Source: Akebia trifoliata (Eukaryota; Streptophyta; Magnoliopsida; Ranunculales; Lardizabalaceae). Taken from it: 64,000 nt of DNA. The stretch is from assembly GCA_017979445.1 (NCBI GenBank), contig CM030715.1, forward strand, positions 32,609,756-32,673,755, written 5' to 3'. A program made the position numbers and the translations under genes. A model generated the notes under the pieces. It did no database searches, was not told where the DNA came from, and saw only the letters and a program-made list of their open reading frames with translations. Positions 26,155 to 37,779 of the stretch are shown here, one piece after another. The first letter of the stretch is position 1; the number at the start of each line of letters is the position of its first letter.

Positions 26155-27569
26155 CTTTCAATAAAATGGGTGAAACTAAGAGCAAAATATAATGAATAAT
26201 AAGAACAATTTTCTATCAAGTGATAGGAAAAAAGAACATTAAATAATATAACAGAAACAATACATTCAGAATAAAGCTACTCACATTTTTCCATTAAGTG
26301 ATAGAAAAAGAAAAGCGTTAAATATCACAGCAAAAACACATCTAGAATGAGGGTTGTGAAATATTCTTTTAAAACCAAATGCTTCATAACAAGATCATAA
26401 GGTAGTATATGAACATGACTGCCATATGGTCAATGTGCTCTTTCCTAAGCTGACTGGGTTTGCTCCCCAAGTCATGCTTTCAAAACTCTATATGCCCTTC
26501 CACCAAAAGGTGGCTATTTAATGATGTACAGATGCTGGGTGGGATGGCACGTGCGGCCCACCAAAATAAATAAAAAAATGTGCTCTTTCCTAAGGTTGTA
26601 ACAAATATGAAAATCAACTCCAATGTTTACTACTAATTGAATAAAGCAGACTAAATAATCATCAAAGCCTCACCCCAAAGAGTTGGGGTCGGTGTAAGTA
26701 AATAAAGATTGAAAAAAATGCTAGGTCAGCCACAGTTTTACCAAACAACCTCAATTGAATTTTCGTCCCTGCAGATACTCATTATGAGAATAGCGATGAA
26801 AACTTCAGTGAATAAGACACAAATCGGAAATAAAGATTACTGATTTTTGTTAAAATCACTAATAAATCAGCGATTAATTGTGAACTTTGGTAGTTTTGAA
26901 AAAACCGATTATACAATGTTTACTGCATTAATATGAAATATATGTTTTTTATATTTTCCATAATTAATAATATCTTGTTTTTTTAATTTTGAATGTTTCA
27001 CTGATTTTTTTGACAGTTTAATGTGGGCACATAACTTTTTTTTAATACTATGAAAGTTATCGTGTATCACATAACTTTTTCTTTGTTTTCTTAAGTAAAG
27101 TTGAAATGACTCTTTCATAGAAGAAAAGAAAAGTGTGCCCCCTTCCCCCCAAATTAACAGTGAAGAAAAACAATTGGAAGAACTAAACTCTTTCGTAATC
27201 CCTTCAAATTGGGTATCAGTTACAATGTTTAAAAAAAAAAAAAAAAATTCAATTTTTATTGGGGATTACTTCCAATTTCGTTTTCTTCCCATTTCCTATC
27301 AACTGTTCCATCCCTTTCTGAGCAGAACACAAAACCAATTACCAAATTATATTCTTTTCATCTAAAATCATTCTAAGGTTAGAATCAGAAAGAATATATA
27401 AAAAAAGTAGAAACAAACAATTATATGTATTTAAGTAGAATCACTTATAAACTCAAACCAACGATACCCAAATGACCAAATCCGATTAACTAATATAGCT
27501 TTCTTATTGACTCCTTTACCTTGAATCAAGCTGAACTGTTCTATCAAGGGTTATTAACCAATAATTTGC

Positions 27570-27790
27570 ACCGCAGTCTTTGTGTGCGACTCAGAAAAAA
27601 TAAAAGATAGCCAACGAAATCAGCACTAACTCAGCTGAAACTGCTGCAACTCGGCCGAGTCGGTGCTAAACTCATATGAAGTTTTTACTGACTTATCCAT
27701 GGCGCCTTAGCCACCACATTTTAACAACACACTTGAGATGACTCGGTCAAGCCGCCACCAGTTCAGGTAAGACGGTAAACCTTGTTATGG
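27570..27790. repeat. Possible family J relic in the 5' UTR intron
   Basis: Contains GAGATGACTCGGTCAAG and ACTCGGCCGAGTCGG, which resemble the inside of the family J copies at 32559 and 46771. The ends are degraded. Confidence 0.35.
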
Positions 27791-27897
27791 ATTTCTACTT
27801 CTTTTTACAATTGCAAGTTAAAATCAATCATAAACTTCGAAAGATTTGAAAAAGCAAGCTAAATAAGATTGAATTAGTGAGAAATATAGATAGATGG

Positions 27898-27928
<31 letters not shown>

Positions 27929-27937
27929 GAGTAAAAC

Positions 27938-28262
27938 CTGTATCACAAACTCGCGTTCTTCTTCTCTCAGATTCTTCGAAGCAACTTAGATGACCATCAA
28001 CAAACAGAAGCCACTGTTAATCTCTGTGCCACAAGAAATTAAAACTAATATTGAGATCAGATTAAACTGAGATATCGAATCTATGAAGAAATTCTTGGTT
28101 TGAATCTTAAATCGAACAGAAGAAATCAAGATTTCCAAGACGAATTTAAGAAGAAGAAGAAGAAGATGGTCACCAAATTGATTTGTATCGAATGGTGGTT
28201 TGGTTTAAATATGTGAGAAAAAAAAACATCTCTCATTAATTAGGGTTCGACAGATCACGGAT
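27938..28262 (-). promoter_or_regulatory. Non-coding 5' UTR exon of the SPX-MFS gene
   Basis: A good donor (CAG|GTTTTAC) lies at 27938/27937 on the minus strand. A matching acceptor (TTGCTCTTAG) lies just before 26175, 21 bases upstream of the ATG, so the leader is split by an intron of about 1.76 kb that begins with a GA/CT microsatellite. The 5' edge is estimated as about 30 bases after the TATA-like box at 28290-28297. The exon holds the miR827 complement. Exon limits are inferred, not proven by transcripts. Confidence 0.6.
27986..28006 (-). promoter_or_regulatory. miR827 target site in the 5' UTR of the SPX-MFS gene
   Basis: The plus strand over these 21 bases reads exactly as plant miR827 as I remember it (starting TTAGATGACCATCAACAA), so the minus-strand transcript is a full-length perfect complement. 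In many angiosperms miR827 is known to cleave PHT5/SPX-MFS transcripts in the 5' UTR, and this site lies upstream of the start codon of exactly such a gene. No opposing arm for a hairpin is seen nearby, so this is a target rather than a MIR827 gene. The site itself contains a minimal ATG-GTC-ATC-TAA frame on the transcript strand. Confidence 0.9.
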
Positions 28263-28289
28263 TCAATGAACCACGATCGCACTAAAGTC

Positions 28290-28297
28290 TTTTATAA
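28290..28297 (-). promoter_or_regulatory. TATA-like box for the SPX-MFS gene
   Basis: The minus strand reads CTCTTATAAAAGACTT, a near-consensus plant TATA element. It is about 350 bases upstream of the 5' UTR donor site and would place transcription start near 28260. This rests on sequence match and position only. Confidence 0.5.
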
Positions 28298-28589
28298 GAG
28301 GCTAAAAGAGCTGCAAAGAAGACGGAGAGGCGACGCGTACATGTGTTATTCTGAGTTGTGAGAATTTACTCGAGTGTCAAAGTTTAAATCGATAAAATTA
28401 CGATTATATCCATGGATACAATGGTAAGTGAGAGCAAACCAATCATAATGGTTTTATTTTAGTCATGATATTAGCACACCATGGAAACATGCTTTAAATT
28501 GCTTAGAGATTTTGTTATAAATTCACACCAGTGAATCAGATCTGTGTTTGTAATATACATTCACTTATCATGTGATTTTATAATAAAAC

Positions 28590-28753
28590 AAAGAAAAATG
28601 CTGAAATGACAAAAAGTATTTACTGCGATTCTCACAAGTTTGACGTGGGATGTGCACATAATCATAAATGTGTTTCCTTGCGATACGAGTAAAAATCATC
28701 TACGGTTATGTATGCATGTCCACATCAATCCTGTGTCACCCCAGCACGACTCT
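28590..28753. repeat. Foldback family A copy upstream of the SPX-MFS promoter
   Basis: GCGATTCTCACAAGTTTGAC, the GATACGAGTAAAAATCATCT core and the right end CCCCAGCACGACTCT match 291-471 closely. It lies about 300 bases upstream of the predicted TATA box. Confidence 0.7.
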
Positions 28754-29484
28754 AAAATAAAAGGATGCTCACTGCACCAACATGCTCCTAAGAGGGGTTT
28801 AAGAAGATAAAAAAGGAAAGACAATAAAATTAGTAGAATATTATTGGAGAAAGGGTAATAGAGAAAAGATAATAGAAAATGAAAGGCATTAGAATTGGTA
28901 GGACATGCTTTGAAAAGAATAGCAAATAAAAGTCAATAAAATTGAGAGTACCGATAATTTGACAGACTTGACATGCTGACATAAAAGTACAATATTTATT
29001 AAAAAAATAAAAAGAGAATTCCTCTCTTTTGCCCACAATGAAAAAAAGAAAAAACTTTTAGATTTAATCACCTTGTGACATTCAAAATCATGATCCAATG
29101 AAATGGGGTTGTAGAAGATAAAATTATATGAACTTAAAAAAAAATAATTATTATTATTTTTCACCATTGAATTATATTTTTAAATGTAGGGCTCGAGTAG
29201 AACACTATGGATCAAGCTCAAAAAATAAATATTTTTAATTGTTTTTTTTTTTTTTTTGAATATTTTCATGTCTATGTTGTTGGATTGTCGATGTAATAAT
29301 CAATGTGGGCCCAACGATCCTTTTTAAGATTTAAAATCTAAAATTTTAAATGTGTGAACAGATAACGGGCAAGACAAGAGAGAGAAATTTTCTCTTATAT
29401 TTTTTAATAACTTATGTATTTTCACGTCAGCATGCGTTCACCAAAAGTCTGTCATATTATCAACACTCTAAAATTAAAGGGAGT

Positions 29485-29700
29485 GAGTGAATTATTGACG
29501 ACCCCTCTAATACACACCCCTCGACGTGGCAAAGGTTTAGAAGTACCATAGATTTTTTCCCCCGGGATACACAATTGTACATCCCCATAAATATGTGTAA
29601 TTTTGTATCCCCAAGAAAAGAATTTTTGATTGTAGCACGTGCCATGTCATGGAACGTATGGAGGCATGTGTTAGAGGGGGCATCAGAAAATCATTATTTT
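29485..29700. repeat. Foldback family B copy inside unit 1
   Basis: GGGATACACAATTGTACATC in the centre and GGGGGCATCAGAAAATCATT at the right match the family B copies around 58.7-61.1 kb. It is inside the part missing from unit 2. Confidence 0.6.
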
Positions 29701-30378
29701 AAGTTAAATGATGTGCTCGAGATTTATTGTGAGATTAAATACAAATCCCCCTTCATGTAGAGATAAAGGGAGTGGGCAGGTTGGATTGGGTTTGAACCCT
29801 TTAAACCAAACCCAACCAAAGGTACTAACCATTTAATCTATGTCCAATTCAGATTTCACTCGGTTTAGAATTTAGATCAATTCAAGCTTTAATAATGAAT
29901 GTGTTAGAACTCTCAATCAAATTCGATTAGCTCTATTCAGATAATTACATGTCCATATCAATGATTCAAGTTTCAATAAAGACATTCTCCAATAAGAATC
30001 TAATTTGATAATTTATGAATAAATTTTGATAAATAATTTTTTTTTTTCATAGAAATATTAATAACTAAATAAATTGATCAAGTTTTTTATTTGACTTTGT
30101 ATATTTTTAGATCAAACACTTTATAAAGTTGTTAAAATGGTATTTAAGGTATTTTCATAAAAAAATCTTCATAAGGTCCTTCATAGATTAATATTTTGCT
30201 AGGGGATTATTCGGTACATATTCTCAATAAAGAGTACTTTTGAGTCATTCTCCCTTTTTCATTCCTCCGGATCTTCCATCCGTCATTTTGCAAAATCTTG
30301 AAACCACATAAATAAGTAAATAATAGAGAATAAGAAAAAGTTGGGGTGGCAATAAATGTTATATAATTTTTTTATTAA

Positions 30379-30552
30379 TGTTGGAGTGACATTAATTAGG
30401 GATACACGGGAAACATCTTGATGTGGTGGCAAGTGCTTGCTTGTAGATGCATTTCTTCGAGATATGAGTAAAACGCATCTACTAACATGCGCGCTCCACC
30501 ACGACAAGGTGTTCTCCGTGTGTCCTCCATTGAGGTCACTCATGCACGACTT
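30379..30552. repeat. Foldback family A copy inside unit 1
   Basis: Left end TGTTGGAGTGACATTAA, core GATATGAGTAAAACGCATCT, right end GAGGTCACTCATGCACGACT. Its right half recurs at 35030-35115 in unit 2. Confidence 0.7.
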
Positions 30553-30611
30553 TATTTTTTTTTTCTAGATCTATATTTTTTGGGTTTAAGATTTTATATG
30601 AATTTAATCAT

Positions 30612-30872
30612 TTGTTTTTTTTATTTTTTGATAATCAAGTATCCTTGTTTCGAATTGAACTCATTTTGGGCTTTGCACACTCAATATCATCATGATTTTA
30701 TCCAAGGACTAGTCTCGAGGAATGTACGTCTGCACATTACACACACTAGTTAAGTGAGGGTGCGCCCTCGCTGGTGGCCCCTGAGGAATTAATGCTCATA
30801 CTAGGTATTAAATTCACAACCTACGAGCATTAATCGTTTATCAGTCCGAAATTACCATTGAGCCAACCCCTC
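30612..30872 (-). mobile_element. Au-like SINE, copy 2 (unit 1)
   Basis: On the minus strand the head reads GAGGGGTTGGCTCAATGG (box A-like), then GTGAATTTAATACC (box B-like), then the shared body, ending in an A-rich tail. The counterpart at the same place in unit 2 is 35171-35430. Confidence 0.75.
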
Positions 30873-32558
30873 ATAATTATATGAGTCTAATAATAAATGC
30901 AAACAACTATGAAAATTGTCGAATGCATTGTGATGTTGAGATAATAATTTGAGCAAAATCTTTGTTATGTTTGAAGGGTGTGTTTTAACCTTTTATTAGA
31001 GTGATAAATAATTTAAAAAAAAAAAAAAATGGGGTGTAGTAAGTAAAAGTTCGGGTACCAATACCAGCTCTCTAAATTAATCAATAATCATCTTCACAAT
31101 TTTCACGTTTATAGAACACAAAAAAGTTAAGTTAGAAGTCAAAAAAATAAAAAATAAAGTAATGATTGAGCTTTGGTTGGCTGATTGAACAAGCACGTGG
31201 TCTAAACCCAATTTTTGTTGGACTGAAAAAGTCGCAATAGGGCTGTCAATAGACCTACCTCCATCTTCGAAGATATGGATGTCGAGAGATTTACTTGGTA
31301 TACCCAACGGTTGCATTTTTTTTTTAAAAACTCCCTTAGAGTTGTTAGAACTCTGAGGGAATCCTATTTTATGAAGTTTGTTACCCATCAAACCTCACTT
31401 TATCAAATTTGTTACCGAGCAAATTTTGCTGATCCACATCATAAACTTCAATTTTATGCGGTTATTTTATTACTTGACATACCTTGGAGTGTATACTTAC
31501 AGGTTCAATTTATGGCATTCAAAAAACATGATTTGATGTCACAAGATTATAAGAGACAAAATTCTAAGAATTTTGAAGAAGAAAAAAATTAAAAAAAAAA
31601 AAGTTAATTTTCTCCATTTAATTTTAATTTTAAATTTGAGAGTTCAGTAGCCATCCATTTAAACACGTACGATCATGCTTAAAAAGTTTTTTAATTTTTT
31701 AATTTTTTTCATTTGAATTTGAGTTTTTTCATGAAATCAAGAAGTCTATGTTGTTGGATTGCTAATTGAATAATTTATGTGGGCCGAAAGACCCAAAGTA
31801 AGATTTACTTAAGTAACAAACTTGATCAAGTAAGGAAGTTTTTGTAATAAAATTACAACAAATAGACTTGTCGGATAAATCTCCCTTTCAATTATTTACA
31901 TAATAACATATTATCTCATATTTTATATAACAGTCAAGGCAAAGGCAAATAATCATAAATTATTTTCATCGGGATACATAATAAAAAGATGTATGATTAT
32001 ATACCCTTGCCACATCAGCCATGTACCCAACAGACACAAAGACTGCGTGCATTCATCATTATTCTTTATACAACCAATCGTAAATTTTTAAATCAAGAGA
32101 TGATTGATTCAAAACTGATCTAATAAAATTGGATTTTTTTATCTTTGATAGGATCCATATTGGAACCCAAATCCCCAAAGCAGATCCAAAGTTGGTCTGA
32201 CCGATCCATTGACAACCTGAGTCTCAAATCTAAATCTTAAGCTACCTCAAATCCTATCCAAGGTCATATGAAGTTGATCTGACTCGGATTTCAACTCATT
32301 CAACTTGCACACATAATTTCAACTACATACATTTATCTTCAGCGTACGGACCACACTGTCTGAAAGCAACTGCCCAAGCATTTATGTACCATACCTCTCT
32401 GAAAAGGATAATCACTCAAAATGAATTTAAAAAAAAAAAAAATTTAGGGACACAAATGGAATTTAGTTTTGTGTGGCTTTAATCCACACATGACCCACAA
32501 ATGATTAATCACCAATAAAGTTGTAGAAAACCAGTTGATGGGTTGATTTTCTTAGACT

Positions 32559-32765
32559 CATGATTTTAAAATTTGTTTTGACGTCTTATCTTGATCACGA
32601 TTGAGACTGAGTCATCTCGATTGAATATTCGATTTATTTGCGTCAATTTGAGCGAGAGTTTAAAAAATACCTTACAATTAGAACTACTCATATCTTTGAG
32701 GCGATTTGTCAACTCATCTTATTGGTAGGTGATACCGAGACAATTCAGACAAGATTTAAAACCAT
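32559..32765. repeat. Family J inverted-repeat element, unit 1
   Basis: Ends CATGATTTTAAAA and GATTTAAAACCATG. Internal GAGTCATCTCGATTGAATAT as in other copies. The counterpart is 38967-39176 in unit 2. Confidence 0.6.
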
Positions 32766-33401
32766 GCTTAGATCATAAAAAATCTAAGAATCATAAGTTG
32801 AAAATTGTTGTTTCTTTAATATTTTGATGAAAAAGGTTTATGACAGCTTTTCTTTCTCAAATTGTTGTAGGTTGGGTTGATCTAACTAAGGTTAATTTGC
32901 TTAGAGAGAATCACATTTGCCTATTTTCTTTTTGAGAAGACGGAGGTTTGACAACAATATTTGCAAGACCAATCTAAGCACCAAGACCTTATAAAAAAAG
33001 TCCTTAACTATAATAATAAGAGAAGGCCGATTAAAGTGGTTTGATACCAACATTTGCCTCCATATTTGTATTTAACTCTATTATTATCAAAGTTCAATTT
33101 TAATGTCAAATCGATTAAATTTACAATCAGCCGTTCCTTACACACTCGAGTGCTACTTCCAGTCGTCGTTGTAGTAAGGCTCTATTTTAAAGTAGAACAA
33201 GCTCCTTATAATCCTACTACTTCGACGATTATTTTAGTTTTCTAAAATTGCAAAAGTAACTTTTTAAAATTTTTTTTCTACAAACCCTTCACCTAATGTT
33301 CTAAATTATAAAAAGCCTTCATCTAATGATAAAATATGATATACAATTAGATTATTTTTTAAAAAAATTTGAAACAAATTTTATTGTAATCATAATTATT
33401 A

Positions 33402-33642
33402 TTATTTTTTTTTTTGATAATTGGGTATCTTTGTAGAGAGCAGACTAGGCCCATATATGGGCTTTGCCCAGTCTATAGACTATGATCTTATCCAAAGATC
33501 AGTCCCAAGGCACATGCAACACCCGCACATCACACACACCAGGTATATGAGAAATTATTGCTCATACTAGATATCAAACTCATGACATACAAGCATTAAC
33601 CACTTATCGATTCGAAATTGTAATTGAGCCAACCCCTCTGGG
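33402..33642 (-). mobile_element. Au-like SINE, copy 3 (unit 1)
   Basis: Same head (GAGGGGTTGGCTCAATTA), box B-like GAGTTTGATATC and body. The tail GATACCCAATTATCAAAAAA is A-rich. The counterpart is 39796-40033 in unit 2. Confidence 0.75.
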
Positions 33643-33745
33643 TTTCTATAATCATAATTTTTTTAATCATGTATAAAACTTAATTTTTGTAATACATGTG
33701 AGTTTGCACATGCCACTTACTAGTAGCATTAATATGAGTTATTTG

Positions 33746-33746
<1 letters not shown>

Positions 33747-33777
<31 letters not shown>
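33747..33777. repeat. (TA)n microsatellite, empty insertion site
   Basis: Uninterrupted TA run between ATGAGTTATTTGTAA and AAATTTAATAG. At the same place in unit 2 (40150-40490) the run is split by a family C MITE. Confidence 0.9.
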
Positions 33778-33779
<2 letters not shown>

Positions 33780-33924
33780 TTAATAGGAAATTACCATATT
33801 CTAAAGATTTGATTTCCGTTCATGTATTTTACTTTATCTAAAACCAATTCTTATGTCAATGAGAGAAATGTTAGAAAGGAAAAGGTTGAATTGACTTCCT
33901 TTGATCATATTGCGCTGATCACAA

Positions 33925-34255
33925 GTAAAGTCAGAATTTTATTGTATTGCGGGTAATCTATAGTTGATGGTACACTTGATGAGCTTAAAGATGAATGGTT
34001 TTGGGGAGAAATTTAGAGGTTTTTATTTGGAAGTTAAAGAAAATGATATTTAGGTCTTTTTCAATTAGTCTATGAGAGACAATCACTCAAGAGATAATGC
34101 CATCTTCAAAAATCAAAAGGGTATGGGGGGCAAAAATTGGAGGTAGGTGAGGGAGTGGGAGCAAATAAGATATGTAGTTAGTTGAAAAATAAAGGGTTAT
34201 CTCAAAGTTTTGTGCGGGCAATTGCCTTTGCAGGCTCCTTACTAGCTCCGCCCCT
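33925..34255. mobile_element. Degenerate hAT-type MITE (CAGGGGCGGAGCC family), unit 1
   Basis: The body AGAGGTTTTTATTTGGAAGT and the right end TACTAGCTCCGCCCCTAG match the 12925 family. The left end is eroded. The unit 2 counterpart is 40638-40961. Confidence 0.65.
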
Positions 34256-35029
34256 AGTGCTTATATGGCAATTTTGAGAACAATGTCAAAGGAAGTTAGT
34301 CTAGAACGACCCCATTGTAAAATATTTAAAATTATCAATGGTAAAAGTGTTAATTGTTAATTAAATTTTCTTTTCTCTATATATGTTTATAGGATGGAAA
34401 AAAATCTTCATGGTAATTTTCTCTTATATGAGAAGTGAGAGGTTGGTGGCTATGTCAATGGTTTAGACGTATTATGTGCCCATAACCGCCATAACCAAAA
34501 GCAATTAAATACATTGGATCTAAATATTATTGATTTTGATTTTGAACTAAACATTTGTTACGAAAAAGACATTTAGAAGAAAATTGATTCTTCAACTTAG
34601 CAATCATACAAACTTTACTTATCTCCTTTACGCAAAAGAATTAAAATAATATAACCTATAATAGGTTTCGACTAATGGAGGTTCAATAATGTTATTAGAC
34701 AGCCTTAAGTAATTATATTACTAGCTTAAACATTTATTATATCATATGTGAAAAGCTCCATAATATCTAAGTAACAACTTAATAATACATATATTACTAC
34801 TTAATTTTTTAATATAACGTAGGGAAGAGATGAAAAGTCTGCTTATCCATTATCTCAAATTAAAAAAATGAAAAAGAAAAGAAGAGTTTCTCTCTCCTGC
34901 CCATAGTGAAAAAAAAAGAAGAAACTTTTAAATCTGATTATCTTGTGACGTTAAAAATTATGATTCGATGAAATGGGGTTGTAAAGGATAAAATTATATG
35001 AACTTTAAAAAAAAATAAAAAATTATATG

Positions 35030-35115
35030 AGTAAAACACATTTATTGACATGCGCGTGGCACCACGTCAAGGTGTTCCCCGTGTGTCCCCCACTGAGTTC
35101 ACTCCAACACGACTC
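35030..35115. repeat. Half of a foldback family A copy, unit 2
   Basis: ATGAGTAAAACACATTTATT to CCAACACGACTCTT equals the right half of 30379-30552. Its left half is cut at the deletion that removed 1.35 kb. Confidence 0.65.
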
Positions 35116-35170
35116 TTTTTTTTTTCTAGATTTATATTTTTTAGGTTTAAGATTTTACATGAGTTTAATC

Positions 35171-35430
35171 AATTTTTTTTATAATCGGGTATCCCTGTAG
35201 ATAGTGAATTGAGCTCATATTTAGGCTTTGCACACTCAATATATCATGATCTTGCCCAAGGACTAGTCTTGAGGCACGTACAAGATCTACACATTACATG
35301 CACTATGTAAGTGAGGGTGCATCCTCGTTGGTGGCCCTTGAAGAATTAATGCACATACTGGGTATTGAATTCATGATCTATAAACATTAATTATTTATTG
35401 GTCCGAAATTTCCATTGAGCCAACCCCTCA
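35171..35430 (-). mobile_element. Au-like SINE, copy 4 (unit 2)
   Basis: Same structure and same flanks as 30612-30872, so the SINE was in place before the duplication. Confidence 0.75.
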
Positions 35431-36330
35431 AGGTTATGAGTCTAATCATAATTGCAAACAATTTATGAGTCTAATCATAATTGCAAACAATATGAAAATT
35501 GTTGAATGCATGTTGTAATGTTGAGATAATAATTTGAGCGACACCTTTGTTATGTTTGAAGGGTGTGTTTTAACCTTTTATTGGAGTGTGATAAATAATT
35601 TTAAAAAAAATGGGGTGTAGTAAGTAAGAGTTTGGGTACCAATAGCAGCTCTCAAAATTAATCAATAATCATCTTCACAATTTTCAAGTTTTTATAAACA
35701 CAAAAAATTAAGTTAGAAGCCAAAAAAAGAAAAAAGTAATGATTTAGTTATGGTTGGCCAATTGAACAAGCATGCGATCTAAACCCAATTTTTGCTGGAC
35801 TGAAAGTGTCGCAATAGGGCTGTCAATAGACCTAACATCAATCTTAGAAGATAGTGAATTTCAAATAGAGAGAGATTTACCCGACAGACCCAATTATTGC
35901 ATTTTTATAACAAAAACTCCCTTGAAATTGGCACAACTCCAAGGAACCTTATTTTATGAAATTTGTTATCAACGAAACCTCACCTTATCAAATTTGTTAT
36001 GTGGCTAACCTTGGAGTGGCGATCCACGTCATAAACTTCAAACTTATGCGGTTATTTTGTTATTTAACATACCTTGGAGTGGATTTTTATTGATTCAATT
36101 TGTGGCATCCAAAAAGCATGATGTAACTTTACAAGGTTATAAAAGATAAAATTCTAAGAACTTTGAAGAAAAAAAATTTAAAAAAAGAGAGTTAAATTTT
36201 ATTGTTGAATTTTAATTTTAAATTTGGGAGTTCAGTAACCATCCATTTGAGCACTTACAGTCATGCTTAATTTATTTTTTATTTTTTTTATTTATTTATT
36301 TTTAATTTAAAATTTTTCATTTGAATCTAA

Positions 36331-37102
36331 GGGTATGTTTGATTGCACATGGAAAATAGGGTGGAAAATCAATTTCCATGGAAAATGACATTTTTCAAGT
36401 GTTTGATTGCATATGGAAATGGAAATTCATTTTCCACCCCCTTCAAAAAGTCTACTAAAACATGGATTTCACTTTCCCACCCATATTGTTGGGAAAGTGA
36501 AATTCACTCATACTTTCCATCCCCAATTCTTCCCCACTCATATCTTCTTCTTCCTTACCACCACCAACACCATTAAACTAACTTCGTCGTTGTCATCATC
36601 ATCGTCACCATCGCCATTGTCATCTCTGTCTCTGTTATCATCACATCTCCGGCCACCTTCTCTCTCTCTCGTCTCCTTCGCCACCACCACCACCACTTTC
36701 TCCCCCGATCTTCCTTTTCATCTTCTCCTTACTTACCTCTGTCGCTGCCACCGTCGCTACCATCATCACCACGTTCTCCCATCTTCTTCCTCACTTACCT
36801 CCATAGTCATTGCTGTCGCAGGCACCATAGCCATCGCCTCCACCGCCATCGTCTCCGTCGCAGCTACCCTCGCCGTCGCCATTGCCATCGCCGCCACATC
36901 CTCCCCCCTCCCTCTTCCTCCTCCTCTTCTTCTTTCTCTCCCCCTCCTCCTCTGCTTCTTTTTTCTATTATTTTCCATGATTTTGTCCAAGTAAAATCAA
37001 ACAATGGAATTTGATTTTCCAACCCTACCTATTTTCCACAACTATTTTTCCATGGATTTCAAATTTCATGGAAAATCACTTTCCATGCAATCAAACATAC
37101 CC
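36331..37102. mobile_element. Tourist/Harbinger-like element (772 bp), unit 2 only
   Basis: Inverted ends GGGTATGTTTGATTGCACAT and, reversed, GGGTATGTTTGATTGCATGG. A 3-bp TAA stands on each side (36328-36330, 37103-37105). The interior is a pyrimidine-rich TCATCATC/CTCTC tract. Unit 1 runs straight through this point at about 31718-31730. No transposase; a 195-codon frame inside is low-complexity. Confidence 0.9.
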
Positions 37103-37779
37103 TAAAATTCTTTCATGAAACCAAGAAGTTTATGTTGTTGGATTTCTAATTTGATAATTCATGTGAGTCAAAGTCCCAAAGTAAGGTTTGCTCAAGTAAT
37201 AAACTTGACCAAACAAGAGAGTTTTTGTAATAAAATATCAACAAATAAGTTTGCTGGATAAATATTTCTTTCACATATTTATATAATAACATGCTTTCTC
37301 ATATTTTATATAAGAGTCGTGATGAATACATATGGTCTTGGTGTGTGATTGGGTATGCGGTTGACGTGGCAAAGACACATAATCGTAGATTAATTTCATC
37401 AGGACATACAGGAAAAAGATATATGGTTCTACACCCTTGCCACATCAGCCACGTACTAAGTCTGCGTGTATTCATCATTATTCTTTATATAACCAATCGT
37501 AAATTTTTAAGCCAAGACATAATTGATCCAAAACTGATCTAATAGAATTGGATCTTTATATGATAGGATCCATATTGGACCCAAATCCCCAAAGCAGATC
37601 CAAAGTTGGTCTGACCGATCCATTGACAGCCTGAGTCTCAAACTAGATCTTAGGCAACTTCAAAGCCGATCCAAGGTCATCTTAAGTTGATCTGACTCGG
37701 ATTTCAACTACATACATTTATCTTCCGTGTACGGATCACACTGTCTGAAAGCAACTACTGATGCATTTATGTACCTTAA

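Larger units (their letters stand above)
28930..34840. repeat. Tandem duplication, unit 1 (about 5.9 kb)
   Basis: Collinear with unit 2 (about 34860-41560). Matching pairs include 29040/34905, 30562/35124, 31090/35660, 32050/37455, 32440/38835, 32820/39235, 33060/39470, 33720/40120, 33960/40665 and 34500/41215. Non-coding, made mainly of repeats. It contains a 1.35-kb part (29140-30470) absent from unit 2. Confidence 0.85.

Noticed and set aside
26660..26705. GAGTTGGGGTCGGTGTAAGT motif resembling a common plant retroposon tail
   Set aside because: Too short to delimit an element or choose a superfamily.
27986..28006. A MIR827 gene on the plus strand
   Set aside because: The mature sequence matches, but no complementary arm is present within a few hundred bases, and it lies in the leader of a known target gene.
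36407..36994. 195-codon plus-strand open frame, serine/leucine-rich
   Set aside because: It lies wholly inside the Tourist-like element and is a by-product of a TCATCATC/CTCTC-rich tract; no domain, and the opposite frame is equally low-complexity.
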